NCBI GenBank assembly: GCA_946478985.1
Contig: CAMLDZ010000129.1
Coordinates: 1-8,381 of the forward strand
Direction of reading: 5' to 3'
Origin: an uncultured Solimonas sp.
GTDB taxonomy: Bacteria; Pseudomonadota; Gammaproteobacteria; Nevskiales; Nevskiaceae
Length of the DNA stretch: 8,381 bases
The notes beneath the pieces were generated by a model. The model had not been told where the DNA came from, ran no database searches, and worked only from the letters and a program-made list of their open reading frames with translations. Of the stretch, positions 1 through 7,837 are shown piece after piece (the stretch's first letter is position 1; the number at the start of each line of letters is the position of its first letter). The translations under genes were made by a program, and so were the position numbers.

Positions 1-542
1 GCCGGCATGCGCTCCAGCACCGCGCGGATCGCCTCGGTGCCGCCGGTGGAGGCCCCGATGGCGATGATCTTCTCGGTGGTGCGGTACGGACGCCGCAGCG
101 GGACCGCCGGCCCCGCGGCGGCGGCGCGGCCACGCGGCCGTGCGCGCGCCGCCGCCTTGAGCTTGTCGCGCAGCAGCTCGGCGTACTCGCGCAGCCCTTG
201 CGCGACGCCGATCTTCGGCTTGGTGACGAAATCGACCGCGCCGAGTTCCAGCGCCTGCAGCGTGACGTCGGCGCCAGCTTCGGTCAGCGACGACACCATC
301 AGCACCGGCATCGGATGCAGGCGCATCAGATTGGCCAGGAAGCTCAGGCCATCCATGCGCGGCATCTCGACGTCGAGCGTCAGCACGTCGGGGCGCTGCT
401 GCTTGATCATGTCGCGCGCGACATAGGGGTCGGGCGCGCTGCCGACCACCTCGATCTCGGGGTCGGCCGACAGGATCTCGCTCATCACGCTGCGGATCAG
501 CGCTGAATCGTCGACGATCAATACGCGCAGGCGCCGATTCAT
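1..542 (-). CDS. cheB: CheB protein-glutamate methylesterase/deamidase (3' end beyond window)
   Basis: Response-regulator methylesterase that removes receptor methyl groups (and deamidates Gln) when phosphorylated by CheA, closing the adaptation loop in the cytoplasm. About 180 N-terminal residues are visible. The receiver domain (about 1-125) has the acidic pair D11/D12, phospho-acceptor D57 in [13 protein letters not shown]84/S85 and K108 in the VTKPK motif. An Arg/Ala-rich linker (about 128-153) follows. The catalytic domain begins at about 157 with [11 protein letters not shown], whose S165 matches the catalytic Ser of E. coli CheB (S164). The catalytic His and Asp lie outside the window. 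The start ATG is supported by GGAGGG 4 nt upstream and by the [13 protein letters not shown] receiver N-terminus. It follows cheD by 25 nt and is the last visible gene of the operon. The identity is secure; the gene is cut by the window edge, not evidently broken. Confidence 0.97.
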   Translation of the reverse strand, partial: MNRRLRVLIVDDSALIRSVMSEILSADPEIEVVGSAPDPYVARDMIKQQRPDVLTLDVEMPRMDGLSFLANLMRLHPMPVLMVSSLTEAGADVTLQALELGAVDFVTKPKIGVAQGLREYAELLRDKLKAAARARPRGRAAAAGPAVPLRRPYRTTEKIIAIGASTGGTEAIRAVLERMP

Positions 543-546
543 GACG

Positions 547-552
547 CCCTCC
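547..552 (-). promoter_or_regulatory. Ribosome binding site of cheB
   Basis: GGAGGG lies 4 nt before the cheB ATG, one of the strongest Shine-Dalgarno matches in the operon. It fixes the start and implies cheB can be initiated independently rather than only by coupling to cheD. Confidence 0.75.
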
Positions 553-567
553 GGCGGAACACGTCCA

Positions 568-1182
568 TCAGAACAGCTCCACGCTGCCGACGGCCTGCTC
601 GCCGCGCAGCTTGTCGAGATAACGGGTTTCGGCGACGACCAGCTCGCCCTGCGCCGACGGCAGCGCACGGACGAAGGCACGGCCATCGAGCGGCTGGTAA
701 TGAACCCGGCGCGGCGCGAAGCCGCCGAGATCCTGCGCCAGCAGGCGGATGCCCTCGGCCTTGAGGTACTTGAGCGCGAACGCCACGTTGCGCTCGCCGA
801 CCTGGGTGGCGGTGAAACCGGGCAGCACCGCGCCGCCGCCAAACAGCTTGGCTTCCAGCCGGCTGCGCTGGGCGCCGGCCTTGAGCAGGGCGTTGATCAG
901 CATTTCCATCGCATAGCTGCCGTAACGCGCCGAGCCGGCGCCGGCGGCGTCATCGCTGTCCGGCAGCATGAAATGGTTCATGCCGCCGACCTGCGCCAGC
1001 GGATCGCGGATGCAGGCGGCGACACAGGAACCCAGCACGGTGACCAGCATCAGGTCCTGGGTGCTGGTGACGTATTCGCCGGGCAGCAGCTTGAAGGCGC
1101 GGCAGCGGAAATGCGGATCGAAGTAGCTGCCGTCGGCCGCTCCGGTTTTCTGCAGCGAGCGCGCCGGGCGCAGGGCGTACAT
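568..1182 (-). CDS. cheD: CheD chemoreceptor glutamine deamidase
   Basis: 204-residue CheD, which deamidates Gln side chains in receptor methylation helices to Glu and so makes them substrates for CheR. In some bacteria it also binds CheC or CheY-P. The family signature is clear: LGSCVAAC with catalytic Cys53, GGMNHFMLP with His70 (the same 17-residue Cys-to-His spacing I recall for Thermotoga CheD), then KLFGGGAV (about 112-119) and VGERN (about 128-132). It has about 25 extra residues before the conserved core, a normal feature in proteobacteria. Its ATG is only 3 nt after the cheR stop, so translation is probably coupled; no strong Shine-Dalgarno is seen. The receptor in this operon has Gln beside Glu in its first methylation helix (Q573/Q574), a plausible local substrate. 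No cheC is visible. The longer overlapping minus-strand frame across 950-2128 is a shadow. Confidence 0.96.
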   Translation of the reverse strand: MYALRPARSLQKTGAADGSYFDPHFRCRAFKLLPGEYVTSTQDLMLVTVLGSCVAACIRDPLAQVGGMNHFMLPDSDDAAGAGSARYGSYAMEMLINALLKAGAQRSRLEAKLFGGGAVLPGFTATQVGERNVAFALKYLKAEGIRLLAQDLGGFAPRRVHYQPLDGRAFVRALPSAQGELVVAETRYLDKLRGEQAVGSVELF

Positions 1183-1185
1183 GGT

Positions 1186-2061
1186 TCAGACACCATCGAC
1201 GCGGCGGTAGACCGTGCGGCCGCAGGACGCGACCACATCGGCGGCGTGCAGAAAACTCTCGGAATGGCCGGCGTACAAGCGGCCGTCGCGCGCCAGCAGC
1301 GGCACCATCCGCTGCAGCACCGCGCGCTGCGTGGGCTTGTCGAAATAGATCATCACATTGCGGCAGAAGATCGCCGCAAACGGCCCGCGCATCGGCCAGC
1401 GCGCATCGAGCAGGTTGAGCTGGCGGAAACGCAGCAGCGCGCGCAGCTCCTCGCGCACGCGGCACTGCCCCGCCATCGCGCCGGTGCCGCGCTGCAGGAA
1501 GCGCCGCCGCCGCGCCGCTGACAGCGGCTCGACACGCTCCAGCGGATAGACGCCGCGCTCGGCGGTTGCCAGCACCTGGGTGTCGATGTCGGTGGCCAGG
1601 ATCGTCACCGGCGGTTGCAGCGACTCGAACACCTCGGCGGCGATCATCGCCATCGAATACGGCTCCTCGCCGGTGCTCGACGCCGAGCACCACAGCAACA
1701 GCTGCTCGCCGCTGCGCCGCGCCGCGAGCAGGGTCGCCAGCTGCTCGAAATGATGAGGCTCGCGGAAGAAGGCGGTGAGATTGGTGGTCAGCGCATTGGT
1801 GAACGCCTCCCACTCGTCGGGCAGCCGATCGGCTTCGAGCTGGTTCAGATAGGTCTCGAACGAGTCCAGCGACAAGGCCCGCAGCCGCCGCGCCAGCCGG
1901 CTGTAGACCATGTCCTGCTTGCTCTGCGCCAGCGCGATACCGGCGCGCTGGCGGATCAGCGCACGGACCCGCTCGAAGTCGCGTGCGCGGAAGCTGAATT
2001 CCCGGGCCTCCGGCCGCGCTTCGCAACGGACCTCGTCGGATGCCTCGATGGCGGCCGTCAT
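1186..2061 (-). CDS. cheR: CheR chemoreceptor methyltransferase
   Basis: 291-residue SAM-dependent methyltransferase that methylates receptor Glu residues, close to the E. coli length (286). An N-terminal helical domain (about 22-95) leads to NLTAFFRE (94-101). The SAM site is CSASSTGEEPYS (125-136) with TDID at 157-160, and CRNVMIYFD (233-241) and GHSESF (265-270) follow. The beta-subdomain loop, RGTGAMAGQCRVR (191-203), aligns without gaps with E. coli RGTGPHEGLVRVR. That is the form associated with binding receptor C-terminal pentapeptides, and the receptor encoded upstream ends in such a motif. I chose the ATG at 2061, which overlaps the stop of a small upstream gene as ATGA. The in-frame ATG at 2199 would add 46 Arg/Ala/Pro-rich residues with no family counterpart and poorer codon use (27 of 45 codons GC-ending). 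Confidence 0.95.
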   Translation of the reverse strand: MTAAIEASDEVRCEARPEAREFSFRARDFERVRALIRQRAGIALAQSKQDMVYSRLARRLRALSLDSFETYLNQLEADRLPDEWEAFTNALTTNLTAFFREPHHFEQLATLLAARRSGEQLLLWCSASSTGEEPYSMAMIAAEVFESLQPPVTILATDIDTQVLATAERGVYPLERVEPLSAARRRRFLQRGTGAMAGQCRVREELRALLRFRQLNLLDARWPMRGPFAAIFCRNVMIYFDKPTQRAVLQRMVPLLARDGRLYAGHSESFLHAADVVASCGRTVYRRVDGV

Positions 2062-2216
2062 TGCCGCGGCCGTCGGCCGAGGTCGACCGGCCGCGGCGCC
2101 GGCAGGGCCGATACGGCGATCGCCGCACCGCCCAGGCCGAGTCCGAAATTCACCAGCCAGCAGCCGAGCTCCGGCTCGCGCTGCCAGCGGCGTTGCCACC
2201 GTTCACGTAGCGACAT
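2058..2216 (-). CDS. Small putative single-pass membrane protein, unknown function
   Basis: A 52-residue open frame between the receptor gene and cheR that I do not recognise. Support comes from four signs. GGAG lies 7 nt before its ATG; its TGA overlaps the cheR ATG as ATGA; it starts 31 nt after the receptor stop; and 41 of 51 sense codons end in G or C, against 27 of 45 for the alternative cheR extension frame over the same DNA. The protein has an Arg/Trp/Gln-rich N-terminus (MSLRERWQRRWQREPELG), one hydrophobic Gly/Ala-rich stretch at about 19-39 that could cross the membrane once, and a short Pro/Arg tail. No signal-peptidase site is obvious. It may be a real small membrane protein of the chemotaxis operon, or mainly a leader cistron that delivers ribosomes to cheR, which lacks its own Shine-Dalgarno. 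An in-frame ATG two codons upstream sits too close to GGAG to be the start. Confidence 0.6.
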   Translation of the reverse strand: MSLRERWQRRWQREPELGCWLVNFGLGLGGAAIAVSALPAPRPVDLGRRPRQ

Positions 2217-2223
2217 GGGCATG

Positions 2224-2227
2224 CTCC
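2224..2227 (-). promoter_or_regulatory. Ribosome binding site of the 52-residue gene
   Basis: GGAG with 7 nt spacing to the ATG at 2216, in the 31-nt gap after the receptor stop. It is the main local reason to treat the small frame as translated. It also selects the second of two in-frame ATGs, since the first begins 1 nt after the motif. Confidence 0.6.
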
Positions 2228-2247
2228 GGCTTGCGCGAAGCCGCGCC

Positions 2248-4803
2248 TCAGAACTCGGTCCACTGATCGTCCTGCCGCGCGCCCGAGCTGGCCGCGGCCG
2301 GGCGCCGCGGCGCCGCGGCCTTGGGCTTGACGGGCACAGGCTTGGCGCCGGCCCGTGCCGGTGCCGCGGCCGGCGCGCGGGCCGGCGCAGCTGCGCGCGG
2401 GGTGGCGACGGCCGGCTGCTCGTACAGCTTGAACTGGCTGACCGAGGTCGACAGACCGCCGGCCTGCTCTTCCAGGGAATGCGCGGCGGCCGAGGCCTGC
2501 TCGACCAGCGCCGCGTTCTGCTGCGTGACCTCGTCCATCGAGGCGATGGTCTGGCTGACCTGCTCGATGCCCTGGCTCTGCTCCTGCGAGGCCGCCGAGA
2601 TCTCCGCCATGATGTCGGTGACGCGCTTCACGCTGGTGACGATGTCCTCCATCGTCCGCCCGGCCTGTTCGACCAGCTTGGAACCGTTGCCAACCTTCTC
2701 GACCGAATCGCCGATCAGGCTCTTGATCTCCTTGGCGGCGCCGGCGCTGCGCTGCGCCAGCGAGCGCACCTCGGCGGCGACCACCGCGAAGCCGCGGCCC
2801 TGCTCGCCGGCGCGCGCCGCCTCGACTGCGGCGTTGAGCGCCAGGATGTTGGTCTGGAAGGCGATGCCGTCGATGACGCTGATGATGTCGACGATCTTCT
2901 TGCTCGACTCGTTGATCGCCGCCATCGTCGTCACCACCTCGCTGACGACGTGACCGCCCTTGGAGGCGACGTCGCCGGCACCGATCGCCAGCTGGTTGGC
3001 CTGCTTGGCGTTCTCGGCGTTCTGCTTGACGGTGCTGGTCAGCTCCTCCATCGACGAGGCCGTCTCCTCCAGCGATGCCGCCTGCTGCTCGGTGCGTGCC
3101 GACAGATCGGCGTTGCCGGCGGCGATCTCGCGCGCGGCGGTGTTGATCAGGTCGGTGGCACCCTTGATGCCGCTGACGATCTCGGTCAACTGCGTCACCG
3201 TGGCGTTGGCGTCGTCCTTGAGCTTGCCGAAGGTGCCGTTGAACTCACCGCTGATGGTCTGCGTCAGATCACCCTGCGCCAAAGCGCCGAGCACGCGTGC
3301 CACTTCATTGAGACCGACGCTGCTGGTCTCCAGCAGGGCATTGATGCTTTCCGCCAGCGTGCGGAAGAACCCATCCTTGCCGTCGACGTCGATGCGTTGA
3401 CCGAACTCGCCGTTGGCAGCGGCGCTGACGATGGCGCCGATCTCGGCTTCCACTGCCACCTCTGCAGTGCGGTTGCGCCATTCGACCACGGTGCCCAGAC
3501 GCTCGCCCTTGTCATTGACGATGGGGCTGGCGATCAGGCCGAACGTCAGGCCGCTGACCTTGATCTCGGTCTTGTAGGCGCTGCTCAGCTTGGCCAGCAT
3601 CTGCGTCTGGTGCTGCGGATTCTTGTGGAACACGTCGATGTTGGCACCGAGGAGCTTGCGCGCATCGAAATGCGGTAGCGTCTTGCGGAGTTCGCTTTCG
3701 GCGCGCTGCAACATCTCCGATACGGCGGCGTTGATATAGATGATCTCACGGTCGTTGTTGGCGATCATCACGTTGGCCGTGACATTGTCGAGCGCATTCT
3801 TGATGCGCAGGTTTTCATTGGCCAACCGGCGCTCTGCTTCCTGCCGCTCCGCTTCACGCGCCTGCGCTTCGAGGTCTGCCGTCATGTCTCGCCATTCGAC
3901 GACATAGCCGAGGCGCTCGTTCTGCGCACCATTGATCGGGTTGAGGATCAGCGAGAAGGTGCGGCCGCCGATCTTCAGCTTGGCGCTATGCGTGCCCGTC
4001 ATCCTGGCGAGCAGGCCGCGCTGGTGCGCCGGGTTCTTGTGAAAGACGTCGATGTTGGTGCCGACCACGGTCGCGGCGCTGAAGGCCGGGATGTCCTTGC
4101 GGATATCGGCTTCGGCGGCCGCGAGCATCTCGCGGATCGACTGGTTGACGTAGACGATGTTGAGGTCGGCGTCTGACACCATCACATTGGTGGCGACGAC
4201 ATCCAGACCCTGGCGGACGCGAGCGTTGTCGGCGGCGCTGCTGGCAATGTGCGCCTGCGCGGCGAGCTCCGCCCGCTTCTGCACGGTGATCTCGGTCGCG
4301 TACTTGACGACCTTGAGCGGCTTGCCGGCGCGATCGAGGATCGGATTGTACGAGGCCTGGATCCAGATTTCCTTGCCGTGCTTGCCGAAGCGCTGGTACT
4401 GGCCGGCGTCGTACTCGCCGCGCGCCAGCTTCTCCCAGAACGCACGGTACTCGACGCTGGCACGGTGCTCCGGCGCGACGAACATCGAGTGATGCTGGCC
4501 GCGAATTTCGTCCAGCGTGTAGCCGACGGTGGCCAGGAAGTTGTCGTTGGCCCTGATGATGGTGCCGTCGAGCTGGAATTCGATTACCGCCTGCGAGCGG
4601 TTGATGGCGGCGATCTGGCCGTCCATGTCGGCGCGCAGGGTTTCGACGGCCTTGCTTGCCTTGACCGGCTGCGGCTTGCGCCCGGCGACGGCCTTGGCAG
4701 ACCGGACGGCCGGCTTGACAGCCTTGCCGACCGTCTTCTTGACGATCTTCTTGTCGGCCTTCTTGGCGACGCGCGGAACGGGTTTGCGGGCGGTGGATTT
4801 CAT
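2248..4803 (-). CDS. Soluble multi-PAS methyl-accepting chemotaxis receptor with basic N-terminal tail
   Basis: 851-residue chemoreceptor with no transmembrane segment, hence probably cytoplasmic. Order: a Lys/Ala/Pro tail (1-52; 14 Lys, 4 Arg, 1 acidic residue); PAS1 (about 65-178; [16 protein letters not shown] and [11 protein letters not shown] resemble P. aeruginosa BdlA); PAS2 (about 193-309) and PAS3 (about 331-447), tandem copies sharing NIDVFHKNP and VVEWR and carrying H255/L285/W304 and H393/L423/W442, the spacing I recall for the Aer2 heme PAS; two HAMP-like units (about 449-545); a signalling domain (about 560-795) that aligns without gaps with E. coli Tsr (36H class) and has an [20 protein letters not shown] tip; an Ala/Pro/Arg linker (about 796-846); and terminal QWTEF. 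Methylation pairs are likely at E572/Q573, E579/E580 and E586/E587. AGAGG lies 10 nt before the ATG. The likely role is intracellular oxygen or redox sensing. The receptor assignment is certain; ligand and location are inferred. Confidence 0.95.
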   Translation of the reverse strand: MKSTARKPVPRVAKKADKKIVKKTVGKAVKPAVRSAKAVAGRKPQPVKASKAVETLRADMDGQIAAINRSQAVIEFQLDGTIIRANDNFLATVGYTLDEIRGQHHSMFVAPEHRASVEYRAFWEKLARGEYDAGQYQRFGKHGKEIWIQASYNPILDRAGKPLKVVKYATEITVQKRAELAAQAHIASSAADNARVRQGLDVVATNVMVSDADLNIVYVNQSIREMLAAAEADIRKDIPAFSAATVVGTNIDVFHKNPAHQRGLLARMTGTHSAKLKIGGRTFSLILNPINGAQNERLGYVVEWRDMTADLEAQAREAERQEAERRLANENLRIKNALDNVTANVMIANNDREIIYINAAVSEMLQRAESELRKTLPHFDARKLLGANIDVFHKNPQHQTQMLAKLSSAYKTEIKVSGLTFGLIASPIVNDKGERLGTVVEWRNRTAEVAVEAEIGAIVSAAANGEFGQRIDVDGKDGFFRTLAESINALLETSSVGLNEVARVLGALAQGDLTQTISGEFNGTFGKLKDDANATVTQLTEIVSGIKGATDLINTAAREIAAGNADLSARTEQQAASLEETASSMEELTSTVKQNAENAKQANQLAIGAGDVASKGGHVVSEVVTTMAAINESSKKIVDIISVIDGIAFQTNILALNAAVEAARAGEQGRGFAVVAAEVRSLAQRSAGAAKEIKSLIGDSVEKVGNGSKLVEQAGRTMEDIVTSVKRVTDIMAEISAASQEQSQGIEQVSQTIASMDEVTQQNAALVEQASAAAHSLEEQAGGLSTSVSQFKLYEQPAVATPRAAAPARAPAAAPARAGAKPVPVKPKAAAPRRPAAASSGARQDDQWTEF
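2251..2265 (-). other. CheR/CheB docking pentapeptide (QWTEF) codons
   Basis: The last five receptor codons encode Q847-W-T-E-F851. They follow the aromatic-x-x-aromatic pattern of the NWETF/NWESF tether at the end of enteric Tar and Tsr. An approximately 50-residue Ala/Pro/Arg-rich, probably flexible linker separates it from the signalling bundle, as expected for a tether. Confidence 0.8.
3460..4218 (-). repeat. Tandem duplication encoding PAS2 and PAS3
   Basis: Two receptor segments offset by exactly 138 codons (residues 196-309 and 334-447) align without gaps. My hand count gives 53 identities in 114 positions. Similarity persists in the DNA around the shared IDVFHKNP codons (near 4030-4065 and 3617-3651). 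A charged, probably coiled-coil linker (about 310-335) separates the copies. It is an internal domain duplication, and old enough to have diverged widely outside the ligand-pocket motifs. Confidence 0.85.
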
Positions 4804-4833
4804 GGCGGTGCGACCTCTAGCGGAAGCGGTGAT

Positions 4834-4858
4834 GCGCGACGCCGTCGTGCGGTCGCGC
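4834..4858 (-). other. Intercistronic hairpin in the receptor-gene leader
   Basis: In the 96-nt gap between cheW and the receptor gene, GCGCGAC and GTCGCGC form a perfect 7-bp stem around an 11-nt loop, ending about 30 nt before the receptor ATG. No T-run follows, so it is unlikely to be an intrinsic terminator. It could affect mRNA processing or the expression ratio across the widest gap in the operon. A stem this short can arise by chance in GC-rich DNA. Confidence 0.35.
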
Positions 4859-4899
4859 CAGGGGAGTGGGCTGTTGGGCTTGAATCGAAGCGGCGCGGC

Positions 4900-5409
4900 T
4901 CACTGCAGCGCCTGCGAGGCACTGTCCATCAGCGCCATGTCGGCGCCGGACATCAGCTTCTCGATGTCGACGAGGATCAGCATGCGCTCGTCGAGCGTGC
5001 CCAGGCCGGTGATGAAACGTGCGTCGACCGCGCTGCCGAACTCCGGCGCCGGGCGGATCTGCTCGGCCGACAGCTGCATCACATCGGAAACGCCGTCGAC
5101 GACCATGCCGACCACGCGACGCGCGATGTTGAGGATGATCATCACCGTGAACTCGTTGTATTCGGCGCTGCCGAGATCGAACTTCAGGCGCATGTCGACC
5201 ACCGGCACGATGGTGCCGCGCAGGTTGATCACGCCCTTGATGAAAGCCGGCGCACCGGGGATTCGCGTCACCGTGTCGTAGCCGCGGATTTCCTGCACCT
5301 TGAGGATGTCGACGCCGTACTCCTCGCCACCCAGCGTGAAAGTGAGGAACTCGGCGGCCTGCTCGTTCTGTTGCTGCGCCTGCGCGCGAATGGCTTCTGA
5401 GGCGTTCAT
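4900..5409 (-). CDS. cheW: CheW receptor-kinase coupling protein
   Basis: 169-residue CheW, the adaptor that bridges receptor tips to the P5 domain of CheA in the signalling array. A Gln/Ala-rich N-terminus (1-18) is followed by one CheW-like SH3 fold (about 20-155): [20 protein letters not shown], then [16 protein letters not shown] with the conserved Arg64, IVPVVDMR, and VDGVSDVM (104-111). The start at 5409 is chosen because its ATG begins the family-like N-terminus and AGGAAA lies at the cheA stop just upstream. The longer in-frame start at 5472 lies inside cheA and adds unrelated residues. It is 13 nt after cheA, so probably co-translated. Its C-terminus runs about 15 residues past the fold, ending SASQALQ, which is unremarkable. 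Confidence 0.96.
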   Translation of the reverse strand: MNASEAIRAQAQQQNEQAAEFLTFTLGGEEYGVDILKVQEIRGYDTVTRIPGAPAFIKGVINLRGTIVPVVDMRLKFDLGSAEYNEFTVMIILNIARRVVGMVVDGVSDVMQLSAEQIRPAPEFGSAVDARFITGLGTLDERMLILVDIEKLMSGADMALMDSASQALQ

Positions 5410-5422
5410 GTAAGAGGGTTTC

Positions 5423-7411
5423 CTATGCAGCGGCCGGCTGCGCGGCAAGGCGGACGATGTCGGCGACATCACAGATCAGCGCGACGCGGCCATCGCCGAG
5501 GATCGTCGCGCCGGAGATGCCGGCGACGCGGCGGTAGTTGTTTTCCAGACTCTTGATGACGACCTGCTGCTGGCCGAGCAGATCGTCGACCTGCAAGGCG
5601 AGCTTGCGGCCGTCGGCCTCGACCAGCACGAGGATCGCCTCGGCGGCCTCGCGACGCGCGCCGGGCACACCGAACCAGTCGTGCAGATCGAGCAGCGGCA
5701 CGTACTCGCTGCGCACCTTGACCACGGTGTTCTGGCCGGCGATGCGCTTGATCTGCGCCGCCTCCGGCTGCAGCGATTCGACGATCGCCGACAGCGGCAG
5801 GATGTAGACGTCGCTGCCGACCGCCACCGACATGCCGTCGAGGATCGCCAGCGTCAGCGGCAGGCGGATGGTCACCGTGGTGCCCTGCCCGGCGCGCGAG
5901 CTGAGCTCGACGGTGCCGCCGAGCGCCTGGATGTTCTTGCGTACCACGTCCATGCCGACGCCGCGGCCGGACACATCGGTGACCTGAGCAGCGGTCGAGA
6001 AGCCGGGCGCGAAGATCAGCAGCCAGACTTCGGCGTCGCTCATCGTCTCGCTGCAGGCGATGCCGCGCTCGGCGGCCTTGGCGAGGATGCGTGCCCGATC
6101 CAGGCCATGGCCGTCGTCGGCGACCTCGATGACGATGTGGCCGCCCTGATGCGCGGCGCGCAGGCTCAGTGTGCCGGTGGCGTCCTTGCCGGCGGCGAGG
6201 CGCACATCGGCGGTTTCCAGGCCGTGGTCGAGGCTGTTGCGGACCAGATGCGTGAGCGGATCGGCGATCTTCTCGATCACGCTCTTGTCGAGTTCGGTGT
6301 GCTCCCCCACCGTCTGCAGGCGCACCTGCTTGTCCAGCTTGGCCGCCAGATCGCGGACCACGCGGGGAAAGCGCGAGAACACCGCGTCGACCGGCAGCAT
6401 GCGCGTCGACATCACCGCTTCCTGCAGCAGTCGCGTGTTGCGGTCCAGCTGCGAAAGCCCTTGCAGCAGCGCTTCGTTGTGCACCGGATCGAGCTGGCCG
6501 GCCTGCTGCTGCAGCATGGCCTGGGTGATGACCAGCTCGCCGACCAGGTTGATCAGCGCATCGATCTTGGCGGTGCCGACGCGGATCGAGCCGGCGTCGG
6601 CGCTGCGCGGCGCACTGGTCGATGCGGCGGACGACTCCGGCAGCTTTTCGGCCGGCCGGGCTTCGGCGGCGGCAGCCGGTGCGGCGGCGGCCGGTGCGGC
6701 GGCGGCAGTGGTGGCGACGATGCTCAAGTCGCATTCGTCTTCAACCCAGGCAAACAGCGATTCGATATCCGCCTTCGGCACCGCCGCCTGCAGCTCCATA
6801 TCCCAGGCCAGATGACAGTGCTCGGGATCCGCGGCGTCGAACTCGGGCAGCCGCGAAACATCGCAGATGCTCAGCAGCGGGCCGAGCCCGGCCAGCTCGT
6901 CGATGATGCGCAGCGGATCGTTGCCGCTGAGAAACAGTTCCGGCTTGGGTGCAAAGCGGATGCGCCAGCCGCCTGCCGTGCCCGGCGCCGCGCCCGCCGC
7001 CGCTGCCGGAGCGGCCGGCGCGGTCTTCAGACAGGCCTCGAGTTCCGCCTGCATCGCCGCCACCGCCGCCTGATCGGTGGCGCCGCCATCACGTGCGGCG
7101 AGCAGCAGCCCGCGCAGCACATCACTGGCGCGCAGCAGCAGGTCGATGTCGCGGCGCGTCACCGCGTGCCGGCCGGCGCGCATCTCGTCGAGCAGGGTTT
7201 CCAGATGGTGCGTATACGCCGCCACCGCCTCGAAGCCGAAAGTGCCGGCGCCGCCCTTGACCGAGTGGGCGGCGCGGAAGATGCCGTTGAGGGTTTCCGC
7301 ATCGACGTGCTGCGGATCCAGTTGCAGCAGCGCCGCTTCCATCGCATCGAGCCCTTCGAAGCTCTCTTCGAAGAAGGCGCGGTGGAAGCGCGTCAGGTCG
7401 ATCTCGGCCAT
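5423..7411 (-). CDS. cheA: CheA chemotaxis sensor histidine kinase
   Basis: 662-residue cytoplasmic histidine kinase that autophosphorylates under receptor/CheW control and passes phosphate to CheY and CheB. P1/HPt (about 1-130) carries the phospho-site His49 in [14 protein letters not shown]. An Ala-rich linker leads to P2 (about 149-234; [12 protein letters not shown] at its start), the response-regulator docking domain. A second Ala/Pro-rich linker follows (about 235-275). P3 dimerisation begins at about 276 ([20 protein letters not shown]). The P4 ATPase has the N box [12 protein letters not shown] (388-399), G1 DDGHGLD (432-438), F box FAPGFST (467-473), G2 GRGVGMDVV (482-490) and G3 near 510. 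P5 (about 525-655) is CheW-like. All catalytic motifs are intact. Its ATG is 6 nt after the cheY stop and lacks a clear Shine-Dalgarno, suggesting coupling. The single HPt distinguishes it from PilL/ChpA-type kinases. Confidence 0.97.
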   Translation of the reverse strand: MAEIDLTRFHRAFFEESFEGLDAMEAALLQLDPQHVDAETLNGIFRAAHSVKGGAGTFGFEAVAAYTHHLETLLDEMRAGRHAVTRRDIDLLLRASDVLRGLLLAARDGGATDQAAVAAMQAELEACLKTAPAAPAAAAGAAPGTAGGWRIRFAPKPELFLSGNDPLRIIDELAGLGPLLSICDVSRLPEFDAADPEHCHLAWDMELQAAVPKADIESLFAWVEDECDLSIVATTAAAAPAAAAPAAAAEARPAEKLPESSAASTSAPRSADAGSIRVGTAKIDALINLVGELVITQAMLQQQAGQLDPVHNEALLQGLSQLDRNTRLLQEAVMSTRMLPVDAVFSRFPRVVRDLAAKLDKQVRLQTVGEHTELDKSVIEKIADPLTHLVRNSLDHGLETADVRLAAGKDATGTLSLRAAHQGGHIVIEVADDGHGLDRARILAKAAERGIACSETMSDAEVWLLIFAPGFSTAAQVTDVSGRGVGMDVVRKNIQALGGTVELSSRAGQGTTVTIRLPLTLAILDGMSVAVGSDVYILPLSAIVESLQPEAAQIKRIAGQNTVVKVRSEYVPLLDLHDWFGVPGARREAAEAILVLVEADGRKLALQVDDLLGQQQVVIKSLENNYRRVAGISGATILGDGRVALICDVADIVRLAAQPAAA

Positions 7412-7417
7412 CGGCGA

Positions 7418-7786
7418 TCAGCCCAGGACGCGCTTGATGGTGGTGATCAGCTGTTCCGGGTTGAACGGCTTGACCAGCCAGCCGGTCGCGCCGGCCGCCT
7501 TGCCCTCCATCTTCTTCTCGGGCGAAGCCTCGGTGGTCAGCATCAGCAGCGGCGTGAACTTGTAGGCCGGCAGCGCACGCAGGGCCTTGACCAGGCCGAT
7601 ACCGTCGAGGCGCGGCATGTTGACGTCGCAGAGCACGAGCTTGAACGCCTCGCACTGCGCGATCTCCAGCGCGGCGGCGCCATCGGGCGCCTCGGCGACA
7701 TCGAAGCCGGCCTCGCGCAGCGTGAAGGCAACCATCTGCCGCATCGATGCCGAGTCATCCACCGCGAGTATGCGCACTGCGCTCAT
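7418..7786 (-). CDS. cheY: CheY-type single-domain response regulator
   Basis: 122-residue stand-alone receiver, the diffusible output of CheA that in flagellated proteobacteria binds the motor switch when phosphorylated. All receiver residues are present: D10/D11, phospho-acceptor D54 in LCDVNMPRLDG, T84/T85 and K106 in WLVKPF. There is no output domain. GGAAAG lies 5 nt before the ATG. Placement directly before cheA is typical of proteobacterial chemotaxis operons. No phosphatase gene (cheZ, cheC or cheX) is visible, so either dephosphorylation is encoded elsewhere or this CheY relies on fast self-hydrolysis. The EKKMEGKAAGATGWLVKPF segment resembles CheY proteins co-encoded with CheA rather than the shorter enteric CheY. 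A role other than the motor, for example as a phosphate sink, is possible if a second CheY exists in the genome. Confidence 0.94.
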   Translation of the reverse strand: MSAVRILAVDDSASMRQMVAFTLREAGFDVAEAPDGAAALEIAQCEAFKLVLCDVNMPRLDGIGLVKALRALPAYKFTPLLMLTTEASPEKKMEGKAAGATGWLVKPFNPEQLITTIKRVLG

Positions 7787-7806
7787 GAAGTCTTTCCGTC
7801 TGGTTC

Positions 7807-7825
7807 TGCGCGGCGCCGCCGCGCA
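7807..7825 (-). other. Perfect GC hairpin between the STAS gene and cheY
   Basis: TGCGCGGC and GCCGCGCA form a perfect 8-bp stem with a 3-nt loop inside the 51-nt gap after the STAS stop. No T-run follows on the transcribed strand, so it does not look like an intrinsic terminator. A stable intercistronic stem could protect or process the mRNA and let STAS and cheY levels differ. Function is inferred only. Confidence 0.4.
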
Positions 7826-7837
7826 TGCTCTGGGTTC

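Noticed and set aside
539..568. Nine-codon frame between cheD and cheB, ending across the cheB ATG
   Set aside because: Its ATG overlaps the cheD stop and its stop overlaps the cheB ATG, but it is too short to judge and cheB has its own strong ribosome binding site.
950..2128. 392-codon minus-strand frame overlapping cheR and cheD
   Set aside because: Arg/Ala/Pro-rich shadow running through two well-identified genes in another frame.
2062..2199. 46-residue N-terminal extension of CheR
   Set aside because: It has no family counterpart, no good ribosome binding site and lower GC-ending codon use than the small gene occupying the same DNA; the ATGA junction explains the start better.
1615..3678. 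687-codon plus-strand open frame opposite the receptor and cheR
   Set aside because: It is antisense to unmistakable chemotaxis genes. GC-ending codons suppress stops on the opposite strand. Its translation is Arg/Leu/Asp-rich low-complexity with no domain.
4834..4858. Terminator splitting the operon between cheW and the receptor gene
   Set aside because: The stem is only 7 bp with an 11-nt loop and has no T-run on the transcribed strand.
5410..5472. Longer start for CheW
   Set aside because: It lies within the cheA coding end and adds residues unlike CheW; the ATG at 5409 has a plausible Shine-Dalgarno.
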